This document shows, in pieces, positions 1 to 10,273 of a DNA stretch of 64,000 bases (position 1 is the stretch's first letter; each line of letters opens with the position of its first letter). Below the pieces are notes generated by a model that ran no database searches, was not told where the DNA came from, and saw only the letters and a program-made list of their open reading frames with translations. A program made the position numbers and the translations under genes. The DNA lies in NCBI RefSeq assembly GCF_017916455.1, contig NZ_JAFMSY010000004.1, forward strand, positions 186,001 through 250,000, written 5' to 3'. Source of the stretch: Nocardioides xinjiangensis (GTDB taxonomy: Bacteria > Actinomycetota > Actinomycetes > Propionibacteriales > Nocardioidaceae).

Positions 1-400
1 CGCGGTGCAGGATCCCGGACCGGTGTGCGGTCTCGATCGCGCTGGCGAGCTTGATGCCGGTGGACACCGCGTCGACGGGCGCCATTGGGTTCGACCGCAC
101 CCGCACGCCGAGGTCCGGCGGGGGGCAGTAGCGCATGACGAGGAACGGACGACCGCCCTCGGCGGTCACGCCGGCCGTGATCACCGAGACGATGTAGGGG
201 TGGTCGGCCAGCCGTGCCATCGCGTTGGCCTCGGCCGTGAAGAGGTACTTCTCCCGGTCGGTGAGCGGCACGTCGGGGCGCACGACCTTCACGGCCACGC
301 GCTGGCGCGGCCACTGCTGCTCGTAGAGGAACACGTCGGCGAAGCCGCCGCTGCCCAGGTGCTCGACGAACGTGAACCCGGGGATGACGGGGGCGCTCAC
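1..400 (-). CDS. Ser/Thr protein kinase, N-terminal part (runs off left edge)
   Basis: The first 133 residues of a eukaryotic-type Ser/Thr kinase, read leftward and cut by the window edge. Visible are the glycine loop (GSGGFADVF, about residues 16-24), the VAVK lysine at K38, a helix-C glutamate near E57 and the beginning of the HRD catalytic loop (LHR, 131-133) at the edge. Such kinases phosphorylate Ser/Thr on target proteins, often FHA-domain partners. The GTG start at 400 overlaps the stop of the FHA gene by three bases (GTGA), so the two are translationally coupled. Whether a transmembrane segment or PASTA repeats follow cannot be seen. The kinase assignment is firm; the substrate is unknown, the neighbouring FHA protein being the obvious candidate. 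Confidence 0.9.
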   Translation of the reverse strand, partial: MSAPVIPGFTFVEHLGSGGFADVFLYEQQWPRQRVAVKVVRPDVPLTDREKYLFTAEANAMARLADHPYIVSVITAGVTAEGGRPFLVMRYCPPPDLGVRVRSNPMAPVDAVSTGIKLASAIETAHRSGILHR

Positions 401-1575
401 CGGGCGACCGCCCCCGTCTCGAAGCGCACGGCGTAGACCTGGGCCATGTCGAGGACCGTGCCCGGCTCCAGGACGTACGCGTCACCCGGCCGCATCCGCT
501 GGGGCTCGCGCCCGGGCGGTGCGATGGTCGTGCCGCCGCGGCTCTCGAGGTCGCGCGCCACGACGTCCCAGCCGTCGAGCTCGACCTGGAGGTGGCGGCG
601 GGAGACGAAGGAGTGGTCGGCCGGCAGGTGGACCAGGTGCGGCCAGTCGGTGCTGCCCTCCGGGGGCGCGGGCTTGCGACCCAGGATCACCCCCCGGTCG
701 AGCGGCACCACCTCGCCGGTGGGCAGGCGGAGCCCCCCGAGCGAAGGACGCTCGACCCGGCGCGGTTCCTGGGGTGCGACCCGCTGGTGGCACACGCGGC
801 ACTGCGGCGCGGCCGGCGGGGTGAGGTGCCCGAGCGGGCAGCTGACCGCCAGCACCGTCGGGGCCGTGCTGTGCGCGAGGTGCGCCGGGCGCGTCGACGT
901 CGGCCCGGCCGCGTCGGCGGCCGGTGCGGTGTGCGGGGCGGACGCCGGTCGGATCGTGGTGTGCGTGCCCTCCTCGATGCGCTCCACCAGCAGCGGGTCG
1001 GGCTCGGCGGTGTCGGGAAGGGCGCCGGTGTCCTCCACGCGCCGGCGGACCCGGTTGCGGGGAGGTGGGCCGTCGGGCCCCTTGGCCGCCAGGATCGAGG
1101 CCGGGATGCCGTCGATGAGGGCCCCCGCGGGCGCGGGCGGCTCGGAGGCGCGCGCGTGCTGCACGGGCGCAGCAGTGCGGAGGGACACCGGCTCGAGCTC
1201 CACGCGGCCGGCTGCGACGACTCCGCCCACCAGGCGTCGCAGGGGAGCCACGCCGTCGGGGTCCGCGCCGGCGTCGATGCTCAGCACCCGCACCGGCCCG
1301 GCGAGGCGGACGTGGCCGGTGCCGCGCGAGAGCGTGGTGGACGCCCCGGAGGTGAAGTCGACCAGGGCCAGGCCCGGCGGGTCGCCCTCGAAGGCCTTCT
1401 CGACGACCGCCAGCACGCGCTCGGCGACGCTCGCGCCGGAGGGCGCGGTCAGCGACACGACGTCCCAGATCTCCTGCACCACCCGCTCGTCAGCGGGGTC
1501 GCTCAGCAGCACCCAGTGGGCGCCGCTGCCGATGAGCACGCCCGACCCGTCGGCGTAGCGCGCCTCCACGATCAC
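397..1575 (-). CDS. FHA-domain protein with zinc-ribbon-like motif
   Basis: A 392-residue protein with a C-terminal FHA domain (about 281-388; GRK at 299-301 and SRRH at 325-328), the fold that binds phosphothreonine peptides. Ahead of it lies a short cysteine motif, CPLGH...CRVC (C246, H250, C259, C262), that could hold zinc. The N-terminal 135 residues form an unrecognised domain, followed by a Pro/Ala-rich linker. The linker contains GTHTT (T205-T208), which resembles the phospho-acceptor threonine pairs of GarA-type FHA proteins; this is inference only. The gene starts with GTG after a purine-rich tract and overlaps the downstream kinase start. It is divergent from the giant Ig/FN3 gene. 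Its likely role is as phosphorylation-dependent adaptor for the kinase. Confidence 0.85.
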   Translation of the reverse strand: MIVEARYADGSGVLIGSGAHWVLLSDPADERVVQEIWDVVSLTAPSGASVAERVLAVVEKAFEGDPPGLALVDFTSGASTTLSRGTGHVRLAGPVRVLSIDAGADPDGVAPLRRLVGGVVAAGRVELEPVSLRTAAPVQHARASEPPAPAGALIDGIPASILAAKGPDGPPPRNRVRRRVEDTGALPDTAEPDPLLVERIEEGTHTTIRPASAPHTAPAADAAGPTSTRPAHLAHSTAPTVLAVSCPLGHLTPPAAPQCRVCHQRVAPQEPRRVERPSLGGLRLPTGEVVPLDRGVILGRKPAPPEGSTDWPHLVHLPADHSFVSRRHLQVELDGWDVVARDLESRGGTTIAPPGREPQRMRPGDAYVLEPGTVLDMAQVYAVRFETGAVAR

Positions 1576-1656
1576 CGCCGACCCCCCTCGTCCACGCCCA
1601 CCGCTCCATCATCACCCATGACGGCAGACGGGTGCACACGGTTCGGACTTGTCGAA

Positions 1657-1689
1657 AACTTGTCGCAAGTTCCGGGACATACTTACCCT
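1657..1689 (+). promoter_or_regulatory. Promoter of the Ig/FN3-MoxR operon with a palindrome over the -35
   Basis: TTGTCG (1660-1665), an 18-nt spacer and TACCCT (1684-1689) form a sigma-70-type promoter. The -35 lies inside the perfect palindrome AACTTGTCGCAAGTT (1657-1671). Transcription would begin near 1696, which argues for the GTG start at 1745 and against an in-frame TTG at 1649. A repressor or activator site is inferred from the position of the palindrome. Confidence 0.45.
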
Positions 1690-1744
1690 CCAGTGGGTGA
1701 CTGCGGTGGGCGCAGGCCATCCGTGGGGGTCAAGGGGGACCGGC

Positions 1745-4700
1745 GTGGGACGTGCGACTGCTCTGCGTCGCCACCGGGCGGGCATCGCCTCGGGCGTCGC
1801 GCTGGCGATCGCCTGCACCGCCGTGGTCGTCCAGGCGCTCGGCGCCCAGGGCTACAAGAAGCACGAGGCCGACCTCAACGACGGCGGGGTGTGGGTCGTC
1901 AACGGCAGGAAGGGCTGGTCCGGCCGGCTCAACAAGCCGATCAACCAGCTCGACGGCGTCGTGCCCAACCAGGACGGCAAGGCGCGCCTCGACGTCGTCC
2001 AGGACGGCGCGGCCGTCGTCACCCTCAACGCCGACGCCAGCCGCGGGCAGGCCCTGGAGACGAGCCGCCTGGAGGCGCAGGACGGTGGCGCCGCGGCCGT
2101 CCCGGTCTCCGGCGACGTGCGGATGGCCGGGGGGACGCTCGCCACCGCCGACGCCGAGACCGGTGACCTCTGGGCGGTGCGCTACGACCCGCAGGTCGGC
2201 AAGCCGGTGATGACCGCGGTGGACCGGCAGACCGACCCGCTCGCGACGGCGGGCGAGGGCGCCGCCCTCGCCGTCAGCCAGTCCGGCACGATCGTCGCCA
2301 CCTCGACCGAGGAGGGCACCCTCACGACGGTGCCGCCCGAGGGAACCGGGTTCGGCAAGCCGCGGACCCGTGACCTGCCCGCCGACGCCGGCCGGGTCTC
2401 CGAGGTCACCACCGTCGGCGACCGCGTCGTCACGCTCGACAGCGACGCCGGCGTGCTCGGTGTGCTCGACGGTGCCACGGCGTCCGTCCCGCCCGGCAGT
2501 CGGCTCCAGCAGGCCGGCCCGTCCTACGACGCCGTGCTGGTCGGCGCGCCCGACGGGTTGCTGAGCGTCGACCTCGAGTCCGGCGACGCCACCACCGTCT
2601 CCGACATGGCAGGCACGCCCGCGGCTCCCGTACGCCTCGGCGCCTGCGTCTACGGCGCGTGGTCCGGCGGACTGGGCGCCGTCGCGGTGCAGTGCGGCTC
2701 GGACGAGGTGAACGAGGACCCGCTGGGCGGCGACGCCACCAGCCTGGCGTTCCGCGTCAACCGCGGGGAGATCGTGCTCAACGACGCCAACAGCGGCACC
2801 GTCTGGGACGTCCAGCAGGACCGACCGGTCGAGATCGACAACTGGGAGGCGTTCACGTCGAAGAAGAAGGACGACGAGGACGACGACGAGAACGAGAACC
2901 AGACCGAGGCGGATCGCCGCCCGCCCCGGGCGAAGCCCGACTCCTACGGCGTCCGTGCGGGCCGCACGACCGTCCTGCACCCGCTCGACAACGACTCGGC
3001 CCCCGACGGGCGCCTGCTGAGCATCGTCGACGTCGACCAGCCCTCGGGCGGCGCTCGCGTGGAGATCAGCCCCGACGGCCAGACGCTCGTCCTGCAGATG
3101 CCCGACGACGCCCGCCCCACGCGGTTCGACTACTTCATCGACGACGGCCGCAACGGCGTCTCGGCGCACGCCGCGATCGACGTGACCGTGCGGGGCACCG
3201 GGCAGAACGAGCCGCCGACGCTGCGCGAGGGCTACGAGAAGCCCACCTACAAGGTGCCGCACGGCGGCGCGCTCGCCGTACCGGTGCTCTCGGACTGGCG
3301 CGACGACAGCGACGGCGACACGCTGCTGCTGGACTTGGCCCAGGCGGTCGGGGGCGAGGAGTCGGGTGCGCGCGCCCGTACGACGGCCGACGGGCGGATC
3401 CGCTTCTCGGCGCCGACGGGACCGGCCGACGGCGCGCAGCTGGTCCGGGTCGAGCTGGCCGTGACCGACGGCCGCTCGGCACCGGTGCGCACGTCGATGA
3501 GCTTCCAGGTGCAGGCGCCGAAGGACCAGACGTCGTTCGCGCCCAGCGCGGAGCCCGACGTCGTGCGCGGCGAGGTCGGCAAGCCGATCAAGATCCGTCC
3601 CCTGCTCAACGACCTGCCGGGGTCGGACCCCAACGACACCGACGCCGAGCTCGCGCTCGGCGGCAAGGTGCCCCAGCAGCCGGGGGCGAAGATCGTCTCC
3701 GACCTCGACTCCGGCCAGATCACCTTCACCGGCGACCGGGCCGGCACCTACTTCCTCAGCTACGACGCGGGCTACGGCAACGCGCCGCTCGACCAGGGCA
3801 CCATCCGGGTCGACGTGAAGCCGCGGCCCAAGCGCGCGGCCGACCCGATCGCGATGCCCGACACCCTGACGGTCTACGGCCAGGCACCCGGCACCGTCGA
3901 CGTGCTCGCCAACGACCTCGATCCTGCCGGCGGGCTGCTGGTGGTCCAACGAGCGGCGGGGGACCGGCCCGGGCAGCTCGACGTCGCCATCGTCGACGGC
4001 CGCTGGCTGCGGATCTCGGCGGTCCAGCCGACACTCGCTCCCGCCACCCAGACGGTGTCGTACACCATCAGCAACGGCACCAGCACGGGAGTGCGTGGCG
4101 AGGTCGTGGTCACCCAGCGTCCCGCCCCGGCCGACAACACGCCGATCACCGTCTCCGACCGGGTCGTGGTCCGCGCCGGCGCGTCGGTGTCGGTGCCCGT
4201 GCTCGACAACGACGTGTCGCCGGCCGGCGACCGGCTGACGCTGCTGAACGACCTCGTCGAGAGCCAGACCCCCGGCCAGCTCGACGTCGCCGCGCCGATC
4301 GACGTGACCGGCGACCTCGGCAGCGCGTTCGTGTCCGGCAGGGTGGTCCGCTACGTCGCTCCCGAGGCGATCGAGGACCGCGACACCTACACCATCACCT
4401 ACGTCGCCCAGAACCTGGAGGGCAAGCGGGCCCCGGGCACGCTCAAGGTCACGATCGTCCCCGCGGACGACCCCAACGACCCGCCCGAGCCCCCGACGCT
4501 GGAGGGGCGGGTGGTGTCCGCCGACTCCGTGAAGATCCGCGTCCCGAGCGTGGGCGTGGACCGCAACGGCGACCCGGTCACCGTCACCGGCATCACCTCC
4601 GCGCCGCGCCTGGGCCGCATCGTGGCGGTGGGCGGCAACTTCCTGGAGTACCAGGCCTACCCCCGCACGGTCGGCACCGACGAGTTCACCTACTCGGTGG

Positions 4701-7700
4701 TCGACTCGCAGGGCGCCTTCGCGACCGGCACGGTGCGGGTCGCCGTGGTGGCGCCCGGCCAGCCGCAGCCGCCCCTGGCCGTCGAGGACCGGCTCACCGT
4801 CGAGCCCGGCCGCACGGCGACCTTCGACCCGTTGGCCAACGACTTCATCGCGGCGGGCGACGCGGTCGAGGTCGAGCTGCTCGACGCCCCCGGCGGTGCC
4901 ACGCTGGACCCCGAGACCAACCTGGTGACGGTGCCGGCGCCGGACGCGGCGGACGCGCCGCCCACGGTGCTGGTCTACCGGGTCACCAACGGGCTCGACG
5001 AGTCTCGCTCGACGATGACCCTGACGACCGCCCCGGACCACAACAACCCGCCGGTCGTCCACGACGCGTTCGGCCGGGCCGACGACAGCGGCAGCGTGGT
5101 GGTCGACGTGCTCGAGGGTGCCTACGACCCTGACGGTGACGCGGCCGACCTCGCGGTCGCCGAGGTGTCCGGGGACGACTCGGCCCGGGTGGTCGACGGC
5201 GTCCAGGTGAGGGCCGACCGCGGCGAGGCCCCGAAGGTGCTGCCGTTCGTGGTGCGCGACGCCGACGGCGCCACGGCCGCCGCGTCGGTCTACATCCCGC
5301 CGACGGGCAACGGCCTGCCCTACGTCCTGCCCGACGCGCTCATCGAGCTCGACTCCGGCGGCAGCACCAGCGGCAAGGTCTCCGACTACGTCGCCGCTCC
5401 CGACGGCGCCCAGGTGCGGCTGGCGTCCGGGCGCCGGTCGTGGTCGGCGTCGCCGTCGGCGCTCGTCGCCGGCCCCGACGGGGACAACCGCTTCACCCTC
5501 TCGGCGTCGCCCGGCTTCCGCGGCCCGGGCGCGCTCCTGGTGGAGGTGACGACCGCGAGGGACGCCAGCGGCAACGAGGACGCCACGACCGTCGACGACG
5601 GCGTGACGGCGCTGCTCTCGATCCCGGTGCAGGTCGGTGACGACACCCCGTCGCTCGAGTGCCCGTCCACCGTCGTGCCCATCTCGGCGGGCCAGCGCGT
5701 CGACCTCGACATCGCGACCTTCTGCAAGGTCTTCACCCTCGACCCGCGCGACGCCGCCGGCCTGGCGTACTCCGCCGAGTGGAGCCAGTCCGTCGACGGG
5801 GTCGACGCCGGCGGTGTCGAGGGCTCCGTCGTCGCGATCAGCGCGGCCGACACCGCCACCCAGGGCGGAGAGGCCGTGCTGGCCGTCCGGGCGGGGGAGA
5901 GCAACACCGAGGAGGTGCGGTTCCGGCTGGCGCAGGCGCCGCCGCCGCGGCTGTCGCCGATCCGCGTCGAGACGATGGAGGCGGGCCAGAGCCGGACCTA
6001 CGACATCGGCGCCTACCTCCGGGCCGGGGTGGCCGAGCCCGACCCGACCATCGTGTCGGTCCAGAGCACCGGCAACCCCGGCGTCCGCGCGACGACCGAG
6101 GGGAGCCGGCTCACGCTGACCGCGGAGCGCGACACCCGAGGGGTCCGCGCGAGCTTCCGCCTGGTCGTCAGCGACGTCGCCGACTCCGACCCGCCGTCGT
6201 CGCGCACCGCGGAGGGCAGCATCCAGTTCCAGGTCATCGGCACCCCCAGCCAGCCGGGCGAGCCGCGGCCCTACCAGACCAACTCCGAGGTCGGCACCAT
6301 CAAGATGTCGTGGGCCCCGCCCGACGACGACGGCGGCGCGCCGATCACCCACTACGTCGTCCGCGAGGAGCGGCGAGGCGCGACCCAGCGGTGCGACACC
6401 AACGAGTGCGTCTTCCGCAAGCTCCAGACCGGTGGGCGCTACAGCTTCCGCGTGCAGGCGGTCAACCGCGTCGGGGCCAGCGAGTGGAGCGACCTGTCCC
6501 GCTCCGCGCGGGCCGACACGGCGCCCGGGCGCGTCCAGGACATCACGATGGCCGACCGGGGCAACCAGCAGATCACCGTGGCCTGGGACCGCCCGGCGAC
6601 GAGGACCTCGCAGATCCTCGACTACACGATCACCTGGGCGGGCGGCCAGGCGGTCGTGCCGGGCGACGTCACCTCCTACACGGCGACCGGTCTGGACAAC
6701 AACGAGAAGTACGTCTTCACGATCAAGGCACAGAACGCGGTGGGCTACTCACCGCCGCGGCCGTCCCCGGAGATGCAGTCGCTCGGTACGCCGCCCGTCC
6801 CGGCCGCGCCCGCGGTGACCGACCTCGAGGCCGGCGCGAACCAGACCAACCTCCGCATCAGCTGGCAGCCCGTCCTGCCCGAGGGGCCGGGACCCACCGT
6901 CTACACCGTCAGCTACGCCAACGGCGCCACGTCGGGTCCCGTGCCCGGGTGCCAGCGGACGGCGTCGCTCACCTGCACGCACACCGGCGTGCCCTACGAC
7001 GGCCTCGTCTACACCTACCGGGTGGTCGCGGCGAACCAGCCGCTCGGTGAGCCCGGCAACCGGTCGCAGCCCAGCGAGGGCACGTCGATCGAGGCCGTCG
7101 GTCGGCCCGCCGCGTGGGGCGCGTTCCAGGTGCGGGCGACCGGCGCCAACCAGGAGGCCGAGGTCACTTACACGGTGCCCGACTCGCGCGGCAGCACCAG
7201 CAGCGTCGGCGTCCTGGTCGGTGGACAGGTGGTGCGCGACTTCGACCAGCAGACCGGCACCAACACCGTGCGGTTCGCGACGCCCAGCAACGAGCAGCCC
7301 TACCCCGTCCAGCTGCGGGTGTGCAACGAGGACGCTCCGGTCGGCTGCACGCTGAGCGGGCAGCAAAACGTGCAGACCTACGGCCGCCTCGACGGCATGC
7401 TCGACGACGTCGGTCCCGGACGGGTGAACGGCAGGACGGTGACATGGACCATCACCGGCACCAGCAACGGCAACCCGAGCATCGTGGAGGTCCAGGTCGA
7501 CGGAGGCGCCCCCGAGCTGTTCCGTCCGGGCGGGCCGGGCCGCTTCTCGTTCGAGAAGACGTACACCGCGTCGGGCTACAACCAGAACGCCACCATCTCG
7601 GTGCGCCTGTACGACGACGACCCCGGCGGCCGGGGAGAGGACCGCTCCTCCCGCACGGACCGTTCCGGCCCGCCCCCAGCGCCCGCAATCGGCGTGTCCC

Positions 7701-8017
7701 GAGGCGCCGCGTGCACCGACGGTGACCTGGACGCCGGCAACGACTGCTGGGACGGCCCGCCCGAGCGACCCTGCGACACCGCGTCCTGCGGGTTCGTGCA
7801 CTTCAGCGTCACGTTCGCGCCCGACGCGCCCGACGCCATCTGGCGCTGCCGGTTCGACAAGTTCCCGTGGCCGTCCTCGCGGGTGGCGCAGGGTGCGGGC
7901 AGCTCCTCCGGCCAGGTGGATGCCTACTACGACGCCGGCGAGACGGTGTCGGGCCGGTGCGAGTTCTCCGCCAACTACCCGGACCAGTCCTTCAGCTTCG
8001 CCTTCCCTCCTCCGTAG
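1745..8017 (+). CDS. Giant membrane-anchored Ig-like / fibronectin type III protein
   Basis: About 2,090 residues. A short basic N-terminus and one hydrophobic segment (about 13-33) suggest membrane anchoring with the bulk outside. A beta-rich region (about 50-360) is followed by a Lys/Asp/Glu-rich stretch (about 371-394). Next come roughly eight Ig-like/cadherin-like modules of the tandem-95 style (about 396-1185, many with LDND or LANDL motifs), further beta domains, and about three FN3 modules (about 1500-1785). A C-terminal region contains several cysteines (from about 1980). GTG 1745 was chosen because AAGGGGG lies 5 nt upstream and the in-frame TTG at 1649 overlaps the promoter. No LPxTG motif is seen. 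The gene heads a run with moxR, DUF58 and transglutaminase-like genes. A surface scaffold or adhesin role is inferred; the function is unproven. Confidence 0.85.
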   Translation: MGRATALRRHRAGIASGVALAIACTAVVVQALGAQGYKKHEADLNDGGVWVVNGRKGWSGRLNKPINQLDGVVPNQDGKARLDVVQDGAAVVTLNADASRGQALETSRLEAQDGGAAAVPVSGDVRMAGGTLATADAETGDLWAVRYDPQVGKPVMTAVDRQTDPLATAGEGAALAVSQSGTIVATSTEEGTLTTVPPEGTGFGKPRTRDLPADAGRVSEVTTVGDRVVTLDSDAGVLGVLDGATASVPPGSRLQQAGPSYDAVLVGAPDGLLSVDLESGDATTVSDMAGTPAAPVRLGACVYGAWSGGLGAVAVQCGSDEVNEDPLGGDATSLAFRVNRGEIVLNDANSGTVWDVQQDRPVEIDNWEAFTSKKKDDEDDDENENQTEADRRPPRAKPDSYGVRAGRTTVLHPLDNDSAPDGRLLSIVDVDQPSGGARVEISPDGQTLVLQMPDDARPTRFDYFIDDGRNGVSAHAAIDVTVRGTGQNEPPTLREGYEKPTYKVPHGGALAVPVLSDWRDDSDGDTLLLDLAQAVGGEESGARARTTADGRIRFSAPTGPADGAQLVRVELAVTDGRSAPVRTSMSFQVQAPKDQTSFAPSAEPDVVRGEVGKPIKIRPLLNDLPGSDPNDTDAELALGGKVPQQPGAKIVSDLDSGQITFTGDRAGTYFLSYDAGYGNAPLDQGTIRVDVKPRPKRAADPIAMPDTLTVYGQAPGTVDVLANDLDPAGGLLVVQRAAGDRPGQLDVAIVDGRWLRISAVQPTLAPATQTVSYTISNGTSTGVRGEVVVTQRPAPADNTPITVSDRVVVRAGASVSVPVLDNDVSPAGDRLTLLNDLVESQTPGQLDVAAPIDVTGDLGSAFVSGRVVRYVAPEAIEDRDTYTITYVAQNLEGKRAPGTLKVTIVPADDPNDPPEPPTLEGRVVSADSVKIRVPSVGVDRNGDPVTVTGITSAPRLGRIVAVGGNFLEYQAYPRTVGTDEFTYSVVDSQGAFATGTVRVAVVAPGQPQPPLAVEDRLTVEPGRTATFDPLANDFIAAGDAVEVELLDAPGGATLDPETNLVTVPAPDAADAPPTVLVYRVTNGLDESRSTMTLTTAPDHNNPPVVHDAFGRADDSGSVVVDVLEGAYDPDGDAADLAVAEVSGDDSARVVDGVQVRADRGEAPKVLPFVVRDADGATAAASVYIPPTGNGLPYVLPDALIELDSGGSTSGKVSDYVAAPDGAQVRLASGRRSWSASPSALVAGPDGDNRFTLSASPGFRGPGALLVEVTTARDASGNEDATTVDDGVTALLSIPVQVGDDTPSLECPSTVVPISAGQRVDLDIATFCKVFTLDPRDAAGLAYSAEWSQSVDGVDAGGVEGSVVAISAADTATQGGEAVLAVRAGESNTEEVRFRLAQAPPPRLSPIRVETMEAGQSRTYDIGAYLRAGVAEPDPTIVSVQSTGNPGVRATTEGSRLTLTAERDTRGVRASFRLVVSDVADSDPPSSRTAEGSIQFQVIGTPSQPGEPRPYQTNSEVGTIKMSWAPPDDDGGAPITHYVVREERRGATQRCDTNECVFRKLQTGGRYSFRVQAVNRVGASEWSDLSRSARADTAPGRVQDITMADRGNQQITVAWDRPATRTSQILDYTITWAGGQAVVPGDVTSYTATGLDNNEKYVFTIKAQNAVGYSPPRPSPEMQSLGTPPVPAAPAVTDLEAGANQTNLRISWQPVLPEGPGPTVYTVSYANGATSGPVPGCQRTASLTCTHTGVPYDGLVYTYRVVAANQPLGEPGNRSQPSEGTSIEAVGRPAAWGAFQVRATGANQEAEVTYTVPDSRGSTSSVGVLVGGQVVRDFDQQTGTNTVRFATPSNEQPYPVQLRVCNEDAPVGCTLSGQQNVQTYGRLDGMLDDVGPGRVNGRTVTWTITGTSNGNPSIVEVQVDGGAPELFRPGGPGRFSFEKTYTASGYNQNATISVRLYDDDPGGRGEDRSSRTDRSGPPPAPAIGVSRGAACTDGDLDAGNDCWDGPPERPCDTASCGFVHFSVTFAPDAPDAIWRCRFDKFPWPSSRVAQGAGSSSGQVDAYYDAGETVSGRCEFSANYPDQSFSFAFPPP

Positions 8018-8096
8018 CCGACGCCGCCGCCGGGCCGAGGTCCGCCGGGCCCGCATGCTCGTACCTCGCGACTCACCGACACCACCAGGAGCACCC

Positions 8097-9068
8097 TTGA
8101 CGATCAGCCACGAACAGGCCGAGTGGTTCAGGTCGACCTTCGACCAGCTCACGGACAACATGGAGAAGGCCGTCCTCGGCAAGCGCCACGTCGTCCGTCT
8201 GGCGCTGACCTGCCTGCTCTCCGAGGGGCACATCCTGCTCGAGGACTTCCCCGGCACGGGCAAGACCATGCTGGCGCGGGCCCTCGCCAACACCGTGCAG
8301 GGCAGCCACGCGCGGATCCAGTTCACCCCGGACCTGCTGCCGTCGGACGTCACCGGCGTCACGGTCTACGACCAGCACAAGGGCACGTTCGAGTTCCACC
8401 CCGGCCCGATCTTCCACACGATCGTCCTAGCCGACGAGATCAACCGGGCCTCGCCCAAGACCCAGTCGGCGCTGCTCGAGGTGATGGAGGAGGGCCGGGT
8501 GACCGTCGACGGCGTCGCCCACCCCGTGGGCAGGCCGTTCCTCGTGATCGCCACCCAGAACCCGATCGAGCAGGCCGGCACCTACCGGCTCCCCGAGGCG
8601 CAGCTCGACCGCTTCCTGATGAAGACCTCCGTGGGCTACCCGGACCGTCAGGCCACCGTCGAGCTGCTCAACAACGCCGCCGTACGCGATCGCGCGGCGC
8701 TCGTCACGCCCGTGATCACCGCCGCCACCATCGCGCAGATGAGCGGGCTCGCCGACGACGTCTACGTCGACCCGGCGGTCATCGGCTACGTCGCCGAGCT
8801 CGCGGAGGAGTCGCGGCGCCAGCCGCACGTCAAGCTGGGTCTCTCGGCCCGCGGCTGCCTGGCCTTCGTGCGCGTCGCCAAGACGTGGGCGGCCGCGGAC
8901 GGGCGCGACCACGTGGTGCCCGACGACATCAAGGACCTCGCGGAGCCGGTGCTCTCCCACCGCCTGCTCCTCGACGCCGAGGCGCAGTTCAGCGGCGTCG
9001 ACGTGCAGACGGTGATCTCCCGCCTGCTCGACGCCGTCGCCCCGCCGACCGACCGCGTGGGGGTCTGA
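8097..9068 (+). CDS. MoxR-family AAA+ ATPase
   Basis: A 323-residue AAA+ ATPase of the MoxR family, a group of chaperone-like enzymes that usually act with neighbouring DUF58 or VWA proteins. Walker A is FPGTGKT (51-57) and Walker B is LADEINRA (111-118); the [12 protein letters not shown] sensor region and the C-terminal AAA lid are present. The TTG start has AGGAG five bases upstream; an in-frame ATG at 8055 is possible but has no ribosome site. It lies 79 bp after the giant Ig/FN3 gene and 8 bp before DUF58, so one transcript is likely. The partner assignment rests on gene order. The family call is firm, the client unknown. Confidence 0.95.
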   Translation: MTISHEQAEWFRSTFDQLTDNMEKAVLGKRHVVRLALTCLLSEGHILLEDFPGTGKTMLARALANTVQGSHARIQFTPDLLPSDVTGVTVYDQHKGTFEFHPGPIFHTIVLADEINRASPKTQSALLEVMEEGRVTVDGVAHPVGRPFLVIATQNPIEQAGTYRLPEAQLDRFLMKTSVGYPDRQATVELLNNAAVRDRAALVTPVITAATIAQMSGLADDVYVDPAVIGYVAELAEESRRQPHVKLGLSARGCLAFVRVAKTWAAADGRDHVVPDDIKDLAEPVLSHRLLLDAEAQFSGVDVQTVISRLLDAVAPPTDRVGV

Positions 9069-9076
9069 CGCGTCCG

Positions 9077-10273
9077 ATGGGCCCACAGGGATTCAGGGGG
9101 CGGCTGAACGACGCGCTCGAGGTGGTCAAGCCGATCGGCTGGCTGGTCGTCGGCCTCGGCCTGGGCGCGCTCCTCGTCGCCGTCTTCACGCTGTGGCGCG
9201 AGCTGGCGGTCCTGGGCACCGCGTGCCTGGTGCTCGTCGCGCTGGCGCTGCCCTTCCTGGTGGGTCGCACGACGGTCTCGGTCGACCTGCGGCTGCAGCC
9301 CGAGCGGGTGGCCGCGGGGGAGTCGGTGGCGGCCGGTGTCCTGGTCGTCAACCGTGCGGCCTCCCGCCTGGTCCCCACGACCCTCGAGGTCCCGGTGGGC
9401 TCGGCCGTGCACCGCTACGGCATCAGCTCGCTGGCGCCGGGCGCCGCCCACGAGGAGTCGTTCACGATCCGCACGGAGCGGCGGGGGGTGATCGCGGTGG
9501 GGCCGGCGATGACCCGGCGCGGCGACCCGGTCGGCATCTTCTCGCGCGACGTCGTCTGGACGCCGGTCCGGGAGGTGCTGGTGCGTCCGCACCTGGTGCC
9601 GATGGAGTCCCTCGGCGCCGGCCTGCTGCGCGACCTCGAAGGCGTCTCGACCGACGCCGTGAGCCAGAGCGACCTCGCCTTCCACGCCCTGCGCGAGTAC
9701 GTCCCCGGCGACGACCTGCGCCACATCCACTGGCGCTCGTCGGCCAAGGTGATGGCCTCCACCGGCGAGTCCGCGCTGCTGGTGCGCCAGTACCTCGACA
9801 CCCGCCGCAGCCACGCCACCATCGTGGTCGACGACCGGCTGGCGTCGTGGGCCGACCCGGAGGACTTCGAGACCGCGATGGCCGTCGCCGCCTCCATCGC
9901 CGTGCGGGCGGTGCTCGACGAGTTCGACGTGTCCTTCGTCTGCGGCCGCCACGCCTCGTCCGGCTCCGACGGGCACCTGGCCCTCGACGCGGTCTGCCGC
10001 GCCGACTTCGGCGACCGCGGCCTGGTGGAGTCCGGCCGGCAGGCCACCGTGCTGGCACCCGACACGAGCCTGGCGTTCTTCGTGGGCGGCAGCGAGTCGC
10101 CGTTCACCGACATGCTGCGCTGCGCCGCGGCGTTCCCGCCCGAGGTGCGTCGCTTCGGCATCGTGGTCGACCCCGCCGGCAACAGCCGCGTCACCGAGAC
10201 CGGCGGCCTGCCGGTCCTCCACCTCGCCGCCAAGGACGACCTCGGCGGCCTCCTCCGGTGGAGCGTCCGGTGA
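9077..10273 (+). CDS. DUF58 domain-containing membrane protein
   Basis: A 398-residue protein with two hydrophobic segments near the N-terminus (about 18-65) and the DUF58 core. The family signature is clear at about 209-225 ([17 protein letters not shown]), followed by a VWA-like alpha/beta region. DUF58 proteins are regularly encoded beside MoxR ATPases and transglutaminase-like proteins and are thought to be their adaptors; the biochemical role is not settled. The start at 9077 lies 8 bp after the moxR stop, and the stop overlaps the GTG of the next gene, indicating tight coupling. Nothing is truncated. Confidence 0.92.
   Translation: MGPQGFRGRLNDALEVVKPIGWLVVGLGLGALLVAVFTLWRELAVLGTACLVLVALALPFLVGRTTVSVDLRLQPERVAAGESVAAGVLVVNRAASRLVPTTLEVPVGSAVHRYGISSLAPGAAHEESFTIRTERRGVIAVGPAMTRRGDPVGIFSRDVVWTPVREVLVRPHLVPMESLGAGLLRDLEGVSTDAVSQSDLAFHALREYVPGDDLRHIHWRSSAKVMASTGESALLVRQYLDTRRSHATIVVDDRLASWADPEDFETAMAVAASIAVRAVLDEFDVSFVCGRHASSGSDGHLALDAVCRADFGDRGLVESGRQATVLAPDTSLAFFVGGSESPFTDMLRCAAAFPPEVRRFGIVVDPAGNSRVTETGGLPVLHLAAKDDLGGLLRWSVR

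Noticed and set aside
1649-1744. TTG start giving 32 extra residues on the Ig/FN3 protein
   Set aside because: It overlaps the -35/-10 elements, and GTG 1745 has a good ribosome site and puts the membrane segment at the N-terminus.
1730-6352. A 1,540-codon open frame antisense to the Ig/FN3 gene
   Set aside because: High GC removes stop codons in other frames. The sense frame has clear domains and a promoter, and the antisense translation shows only Arg/Gly/Val-rich noise.
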